DNA from: Cymodocea nodosa
Lineage: Eukaryota; Streptophyta; Magnoliopsida; Alismatales; Cymodoceaceae
DNA: 64,000 nucleotides
Assembly (NCBI GenBank): GCA_036874045.1
Contig: JAZBRI010000008.1
Coordinates: 13,407,001 to 13,471,000 of the forward strand
Reading direction: 5' to 3'
Translations under genes and position numbers: made by a program
The notes under the pieces: generated by a model
The model's database searches: none
Told to the model about the DNA's origin: nothing
Seen by the model: the letters and a program-made list of their open reading frames with translations, nothing else
Part shown: positions 57,379 through 64,000 of the stretch, piece after piece
How positions within the stretch are numbered: the first letter of the stretch is position 1
Layout of the letters: every line of letters begins with the position of its first letter

Positions 57379-57686
57379 AATAGTTATCATAAGTCTTCGA
57401 GTTTTCTCATTTTTACTTAGCTAGTAGTTACTTTCTTTACACAAATAGTTATGCTAAGTCTTTTACTTTGTAGGTTGTAAAAATCATACAATTATTGTAA
57501 GCATTCAAGTTATTTATCAGTAACGGATCTTATATTTATGATTTCAATGATTGAATTCGTTTATCCATTTATAAACTCGAAGAGTTATAAATGTTTTACT
57601 GACAACCTTTCATGTTTCTACCTTGGTAAAACCCTAGTTTCACAATCTTTACTTTCACTAAGTTCTACAGTGAAGATTAATCGACA
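57379..57686 (+). other. Right part of element F, leader of its T32-like ORF
   Basis: It carries AAATAGTTATGCTAAGTC-type repeats like those at 20860-21198. No gene is visible before ATG 57687. Confidence 0.55.
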
Positions 57687-60287
57687 ATGTCAGGACATGA
57701 AAGAGGACATGGTAGAATGACAAAAGTGCAAAAAAGAGAGATAAAACTTCAAAAGATAGAAAGTGAGATCAATGACTTTTACTCAAGGTATACTTTTTCA
57801 AATGAAGTACTACATGAAATTAGAAAAGTTGTTCAAGACGAGAAAAATTTCTGTTGAAAATTTATTAGAAACTATGTTGAGACATAGTTTAGACTAAAAC
57901 AGACCAAACTTTCCATGTTACAAATATGGAAAAGAACATTACAACCTAACCTTGAGGTTGTTACAAGTTCTAGACAAGTAGTAGAAAAATCGATACAATC
58001 TATTACTTATTATGAAAAGAAATGGGGACCCATGATAGAAAATGCCAATAGGGAATTAGAATCTTTGTATTCCCAGCATTATTTCCCGCCTACTGTTTTA
58101 GACAAAATACAAAAGTTTATTAATGAATAGAAAACTGCCATTTGGAAGATAGGCCTTTGAAGTGAAGGACAAAAAGTTTATCAACTAAAAATGGCTGAGG
58201 TTGAGAGCTTAAAACTCTATATTCCATTGTTGCAACCTAGGCATCATGATGAAGGATCGTCAAGACCATAGGTGCCTTTAAAAAGAGAAATAAAGCAAAC
58301 ATTAGAACCTTCTAAACAACCTGAGACACTACAGACATATAGTCGGAAAAAGAAGAAGACAATAGAATATTTTGGATTAACTACAGGTGTACAAGGTATA
58401 TTGCAGCAAAGAGAAGAATCTTTGAAAAATGGAAAACTATATTCCATTGTACAAGTTGGACAGAATTTTGTTTCAAGAATCTCAACAGATGTGACAAATA
58501 TCGGATTACAAGTATATGCTTTAAGGTGTTGTGTCACATTAGTGCATAATGTTACTTTTCATACACTGGATGGTTTTTCACATCATGCTACAAGCCAACA
58601 TTCTTTTCCTATGGAAATAGAAAATGTAGGAAATTTTGATGATATATATATAGATGATATCAATTATGATGACATTTTTGATGACATAGACATTGAGTCT
58701 ATGAATTTTGAAGATATTTCATCTAAAGAGGAATGTATAGATACTTTTCCTCTTATTGTATCTCGAATAGAAACTTTTAATTTTTGGTACAGTTGCTTAT
58801 ACTACATTTTATACATCTAGTTATGTCTGTTACAGTATATAATATATTTATTGATAACTATATATAATCAGCAAAATACATAGTTACAAATAGAATGACA
58901 TTGTTGATGTCTCATTTATAGAAATTTTAGAATTACAGAATGATTCTATTACACAGACAGATATAGAACATTCTTTTACATAGAGATAGTTGTTTAATAG
59001 ATCACTTATAGAAATAAATGTTGCTGATTCAAAACATACTACATTGACTGTTGATAATGATATAGAAATGTTAGTTGTTGATATGTTTGAAGAAGATCAA
59101 ATAGAAGTAGCTTAGTATATTATTCATACGACCATACCAAATTCTTCAAACATTTTTACAAGTTTTTATAGAAACTTCTCAGTTTTGACAGATCTGAACA
59201 TGAAGATGCTGCTAACAACATTGAAACAAGTCCCAGGTCAAAAAATCATGACAAGAAAATACCTAATCTTGAACAGAATTTAGAAAAAAATACATTATTA
59301 TGGTTCAGAAATAGATCCTGTTTTGAAAAATTTCAAATGTATAAAACTTTCATAGTTTTATATTCAAGACCAGTTAAGTTTGAAGGGATGGCAAACATAA
59401 AAGAAATATTTGAATTTCAAGGCTTGTTGACTCTACTTCCACAATAGCCAAGCCATCTTGTTATACCAAAAATTGTAAGTTGCTTTTACTCAAACTTAAC
59501 AGTAGAAGATGGTATTCCTATTTCAAATATCCAAGAATTAGATATATATTTAACTCCAGAAATACTTTATCAAGTACTTGGATTGAAAAATGAAGGAGTT
59601 AAATTATCAGAAAGAAAATAAGTTTATCAATTAGGATAGGACATTAAAAGTTTAGCCAAAGATTCGACTGCCAACAATCAAATGAGATTACTAAATGATT
59701 TAAATGGCCAAGCACATTTTATTGCAAAAATATTGCATGCTTCACTATTTTCAAGGTTTGGTCATGGTGCAAAGGTTGGCAGATGCTGTCTTTATGCTAC
59801 ATATGCGTTGATTAACCATATATAGGTGAACTAGTATGATATTTTTATTTATCATATTTTAAACTTATAGAGTAAATTATTTTATGGTGATACACTTTTA
59901 AGAATTGTGGCAAGTCAAATGGATATTACACCTTGGCCATAGAAAAAATTAAAGTCAAGATCTTTCTCTACAAAAGAACTTCAAAAATACCAGGAAATAG
60001 ATACACTTGTAATTCGACAGCAACAACAACAACAAGATAGGCTAAATCAGTCACAACAGCAACAACAACAGTCCACACAATTTTCAAAAAAACAACATAC
60101 AGGTATACATACAAATATACATACAGATATAAATACGGATTTCTCATAGCAACCATCATAGGCTTCACAAAAAACTTCAGATTTAGATCAAGCACTATTT
60201 GATCAGATAAATAGAGTAAGTATAGAAATTGCACAAAAAATTTTAGATACTTTGTTAAATATTTTTCGAAGACAAAGAGGCTTGTGA
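57687..60287 (+). pseudogene. T32-like ORF, broken (F)
   Basis: The start is ATG 57687 (MSGHERGHGRMTKVQKREIK). N-terminal motifs WKRTLQPNLEVV and YFPPTVLDKIQKFI parallel those of B. Frame 3 is kept, with stops, to about 58820; frameshifts and stops follow. The conserved core at about 59380-59910 has NIKEIFEFQGLLTLLPQ, CFYSNLTVEDG, YQVLGLKNEGVKL, AHFIAKILHASLFSRFGH and KLFYGDTLLRIVA. A CAA-repeat polyglutamine tract lies at about 60020-60070, and the C-terminal helix IAQKILDTLLNIFRR ends at 60287. It is closer to the B ORF than to C by its SKLF(F/Y)GD, glutamine-rich and C-terminal layout. The pol that should precede F is not in the window. Confidence 0.75.
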
Positions 60288-60302
60288 ATATACACAAATT
60301 AT

Positions 60303-62009
60303 TGTTAGGATCGGTAGGCTCACCAGAGGGGGGGGTGAATGGTGAAAGTGTGTAGTTTTAAAATTCTTTTAATGTTGAATCGAATGATTCAACAAAAATG
60401 TAATGACATGAAGCTAATAATGCAAATCAACAGAAATAAGAAACACACAGCAAATTTTTAGGTGGTTCACCAATTTGGCTAGTCCACCCCCAAGGTTCAC
60501 TTGGGCTTCACTAAGTGTTTCAACACTTACACACTTGCTTTCAGGTCAAAGCAAGAACCAACTACACAGAAGTTTTCAGGTCGAAACTTTAGTAAACCAA
60601 CCTCTAGAGTTTTCAGGTCAAAACTCAAACCAACAACTGAATGTAGCTTTCAGGTTGAAGCCACGAACCAACAACTTTAATTCTTCAATCAGAGTTTTTG
60701 CGCACAAAGCTTTTTCTACAGTAGATCTTTGGAATATGCTTCACTATTTGCAGACTTGAGTGTAAATGGAATTTGGAGTGTAGCTCTACATATCTCTGTT
60801 GTCTGTATTTTGTATATATACCTGATATATACAACGATCATATTTTCCTCCAACGGATGTATTCTACTGTACTTGATTAGCCTCAAGTCCCAATACAGTA
60901 AGTGACCGTTTAGAAGATCGTTTCAAGATAACTTATCGATTTTCCTATTCTTTCGGATAGTTAGCTAAGCAACTCTCCGAAGGGTAACTATAACTCACCG
61001 AAAGATCACTTAACCTTTATTGCCAAGTAGGATTCCAAAATATTTAAATGTGAGTTGTCATTCAATCGGATACTTATAACTGTAACTCACCGAACAGTTA
61101 TATACTTGTCGGATAGTTTGACTTTGTCAACTTTCCGATTGCTTTAATTTAGCACGTGCATAAGGGTTAACTTAAGTTTCGGATGGTTATCCCTGTAACT
61201 CACCGAAACGCTTTAGTATTTCGGATAGTTATCTTTCTAACTCTCTGAAAACTTATTTGCACTTCTTTCTGGAATTCTACACGTGGGAAATTCAATGACT
61301 TAAGTTTCGGATGGTTAAACTGTAACTCACCAAAACTCTTTTTGAAATTTCGGATAGTTAAACTGTAACTTACCGAAACTCTCTTGAAATTTCGGATAGT
61401 TATCTTTCTAACTCTCCGATTTTCCCTTTTAAGCTTTCAACTACCGACTTCTCCATTTTGCACGTGCATAATAAAATGACTTAATTTCTAGAAAGTTATG
61501 CCTGTAACTTACCGAAAAACTTGAATAGTTATCTAACTCTCCAAAAAGAAAACTCGGATAGTTATCTAACTCTCCAACAAGTCCTTTAAGCTTTCGTTCT
61601 TTATTTCTACACGTGGTTTATTGAATGACTTAACTTTCGGATAGTTATACCTGTAACTCTTCGAAAAGTCCTTTAAGCTTCCAGATAGTTAACTCCTTAA
61701 CTATCCGATCATTCAATCAACTTAACTGTCTGATATAATAACTCTTCGAAGGCTTTGTAAAATTCGGATAGTTATCCCTCTAACTGTCCGATAGTCTTGC
61801 TGCTAATTTATTCTTCGGATGCTTGAACCTGTAACTATCCGATTTTACTGTAACTTTAAAGCAGTATTATCTGGAAACTTTTCCATCTGTTCATCTACAT
61901 GGAATTTGTTCTATCTGCCTTCTGATCTTAAGCTGCACTGACTTAACTATGAAATATAATATGATTCCTCACATAGGTTTTGCATTATCAAAATACTAGG
62001 GTCCTAACA
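60303..62009 (-). repeat. 3' LTR of A3 (1707 bp)
   Basis: It contains the conserved block 60455-60690 (GGTGGTTCACCAA, TCACTTGGGCTTCACTAAGT) shared with A1 and A2, then the CGGATAGTTA/TAACTCTCCG array from about 60950 to 61850 and CACGTG boxes near 61153, 61280, 61462 and 61608. The open frame 60475-60759 is a translation of this LTR without a known domain. Confidence 0.93.
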
Positions 62010-62380
62010 ATCTCCCCCTTTTTGATAATGACAAAAACCTTTACATTAAATTACATGTATTTCACTCCCTAGTGTATTACTATACAATCAGTCACACAGA
62101 GAAAAATAAAATAGGAATTTATCAATACTATACTAACGAGAAGGGATTCCTCCCCCTGACTTTGAGCTAACTTCTCCCCCTATCTGTGTGCTGAGTTTTT
62201 CTTTTAGTGCTTGCTGGAAATACTGTAAGTAACCAAATTTCCAAAATCTTCTCCTCCTTTTTGTCATTATATAAAAAGGTGAGGACTGTAAAACTAAGTT
62301 TCCTGATATTGACTATATCCTGCACGAGAAGGTTAGTAGAAAAACAAGCTCCCATATGGTGAGCTTGATGAAAAAAAAAT
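62010..62380 (-). other. A3 spacer with polypurine tracts
   Basis: The LTR-adjacent tract is at 62010-62025 (plus-strand ATCTCCCCCTTTTTGATAA). Further tracts lie at about 62150-62157, 62173-62180 and 62249-62260. Only 371 bases separate pol from the LTR, against about 1.5 kb of spacer in A1 and A2. Confidence 0.8.
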
Positions 62381-64000
62381 TTAAAGATCTTGTAAAGAAC
62401 ATATTCCTAGATTTCGTCTAATATGATTAAAAGTTGATTCATTTAAAGGTTTGGTGAAAATATCTACAAGTTGATTTTCTGTTGGCACAAACTTAAATGA
62501 AATGTTCCCTTTCTCCACATGATCTCTCAGAAAATGATGTCTGATCTCGATATGCTTGGCTCTGGAATGAAGTACTATATTCTAAGATAGACTGATTGCA
62601 CTACTGTTATCACAAAATATGATTGAATTCTGAATTTTCAGTCTGTAATCTGCTAGAGTTTGCTGCATCCAAAGGATTTGTGCACAGCACAATCTAGTTG
62701 CAATATACTCGGCTTCAGTAGTAGATAAAGCTATAAAATTTTGTTTCCTACTGAACCATGAGATTAAAGAACATCTAAGTAATTGACAAGTACCACTAGT
62801 GCTTTTTCTATCAGATCTGCTGCCTGCATAATCTGCATCACTATAGCCTATTAAAATCAAACTACTGTCAGCTGAGTAGAATAATCCGAAATCTTTTGTT
62901 CCTTGTAGATATCTAAAAATCCTTTTGACAGATTTCAAATGTGATTCCTTTGGTGATGCTTGAAATCTAGCACACAAGCATACACTGAACATAATATCTG
63001 ACCTACTAGTTGAAAGGTATAATAGGGATCCAATCATACCTCTAAATTGCCTTTGATCCACTACAACACTTGAATCATCCATTTCCATTTTAATGCTTGA
63101 ACTCATTGGAGTATTTGCGGATTTGATGTTTTCATAGCCAAATTTCTTCAACATCTCTTTGCAGTATTTTTCTTGGTTGACAAATATACCATTATGCATT
63201 TAATGAATTTGTAATCCCAAGAAAAACTTCAATTCTCCCATCATGCTCATTTCGAATTTATTTTTCATTAAATTCTGAAATTCATGACAGAGATCTTCTG
63301 AAGTGGCTCCAAAGACTATATCGTCAACATATATTTGAACAATCAACATATGCATATCAAAAGTTTTGATAAACAAAGTGTTGTCCACTTTGCCTATAGA
63401 AAAATTATTTTCAGTTAAATTTTTTTTCAATTTCTCATACCAAGCTCTAGGTGCCTGTTTCAAACCATATAGAGTCTTTCTCAGTTTGTATACATGGTCC
63501 GGCTTGAGTTCATCTTCAAATCCAAGAGGTTGTTTAACAAACACTTCTTCTTGAATTTCTCCATTTAAGAAGGCACTTTTCACATCCATTTGAAACAATC
63601 TTATCTTCATACTACTTGCAAAGGCAAGCAACATTTTGATAGCTTCAATCCTGGCTACAAGAGCAAAAGTTTCTTCATAGTCAATACCGTCCTACTGATT
63701 GTAGCCTTGTGCAACTAATCGAGCATTATTTCTGAGAATGTTACCATCTTCATCTAATTTGTTTTTGAAAATCCATTTAGTTCCAATGATGGATTTTCCT
63801 GCAGGTTTTTCTATTAGTTCCCACACATTGTTCTTCTGGAACTGATTTAATTCTTCCTACATAGCCATTGTCCAGTAGGTATCCTTACAAGCTTCATCTA
63901 CTGATTTTGGCTCTATTTATGACACAAATGCACAAAAATTGCAGATATCTTGTGCTTTGCTTCTGGTTTGTACCCCTTTAGATATATTTCCAATAATTTG
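62381..64000 (-). pseudogene. pol: Copia pol, RT and RNase H portion, broken (A3)
   Basis: On the minus strand RT begins before 63870 (NNVWELIEKPAG, KSIIGTKWIF) and continues with ARLVAQGYNQ, VKSAFLNGEIQEEVFVKQP, LYGLKQAPRAWYEKL and catalytic YVDD near 63320-63331. The RT/RNase H connection shows GSLLYLSTSRSDIMFSV. RNase H shows YADYAGSRSDRKSTSG-like sequence (read as SDADYAGSRSDRKSTSG) and ALSTTEAEYIA. The C-terminus AKHIEIRHHFLRDHV to SLQDL ends at 62381. Everything stays in one frame; stops occur near 63858, 63691, 63200 and 62588. Much better preserved than B pol. Protease, integrase and gag lie beyond the window. Confidence 0.93.

Larger units (their letters stand above)
60303..64000 (-). 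mobile_element. Sirevirus-like Copia element A3, 3' part
   Basis: The 3' LTR (60303-62009) is followed rightward by polypurine tracts and then minus-strand pol running off the window edge. LTR termini TGTTAGGA and GTCCTAACA and LTR content match A1 and A2, so this is the pol-bearing relative of the gag-only copies. It is inserted 15 bases after the F T32-like ORF. The left flank is ATTAT (60298-60302); the right flank is outside. Confidence 0.9.

Noticed and set aside
59968..60297. Minus-strand hydrophobic open frame resembling a membrane protein
   Set aside because: It is the reverse reading of the CAA repeats and helix of the F T32-like ORF.
60475..60759. A 94-residue protein in the A3 LTR
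   Set aside because: It is a translation of the conserved R/U5-like part of the LTR; equivalent stretches in A1 and A2 do not keep the frame.

Overview
This window is nuclear DNA from a flowering plant, probably a eudicot; the exact taxon cannot be read from it. It is strongly AT-rich and consists almost entirely of LTR retrotransposons nested inside one another. The evidence for a plant is Copia pol of the plant type, primer binding sites complementary to initiator-Met tRNA or of the Athila/Tat type, an F-box protein gene, and the ORF class that databases call 'putative plant transposon protein' (here 'T32-like'). I see no tRNA or rRNA gene, no CRISPR array and no clearly intact host gene. 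Nearly every coding region has premature stops or frameshifts.

Left part (1-21198). A gag-only, Sirevirus-like Copia element (A1, minus strand, 1-5398, left LTR cut by the window edge) sits in the gag region of a second Copia element (B, plus strand, 5399-16181: partial gag, pol, long spacer, T32-like ORF, 3' LTR). B sits in the T32-like ORF of a relative, B' (16182-20271). The 3' noncoding part of B' was also hit by a foreign gypsy solo LTR (16732-18360, 5-bp target duplication ATGTT). B' borders the left piece of an old element F (20272-21198).

Middle (21199-57378). A large minus-strand gypsy (Athila/Tat-like) complex, D/E, interrupts F. It holds three LTR portions and two copies of a module made of a capsid-like gag ORF and an F-box ORF, plus one T32-like ORF. 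Two younger elements are nested in it. A2 (23425-30813, plus strand, target duplication AATTA) is a second gag-only Copia copy. C (35503-47948, plus strand, target duplication CCAAC) is a complete LTR-to-LTR gypsy element of the D/E family.

Right part (57379-64000). This holds the rest of F with its T32-like ORF (57687-60287), followed by A3. A3 is the pol-bearing relative of A1 and A2 on the minus strand; only its 3' LTR and most of its reverse transcriptase/RNase H lie in the window.

Most unusual features. The gypsy family carries an F-box gene and has its gag split: the nucleocapsid-like part is at the 5' end next to the protease, and the capsid-like part is at the 3' end in front of the F-box ORF. 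In C all of this lies between LTRs flanked by one target duplication, so the cargo moved with the element. Copia B and gypsy C/D/E belong to different superfamilies but share a T32-like ORF, about 1 kb of noncoding spacer, and a homologous U3 block rich in CACGTG and GTTA/TAAC motifs. This points to module exchange between superfamilies.
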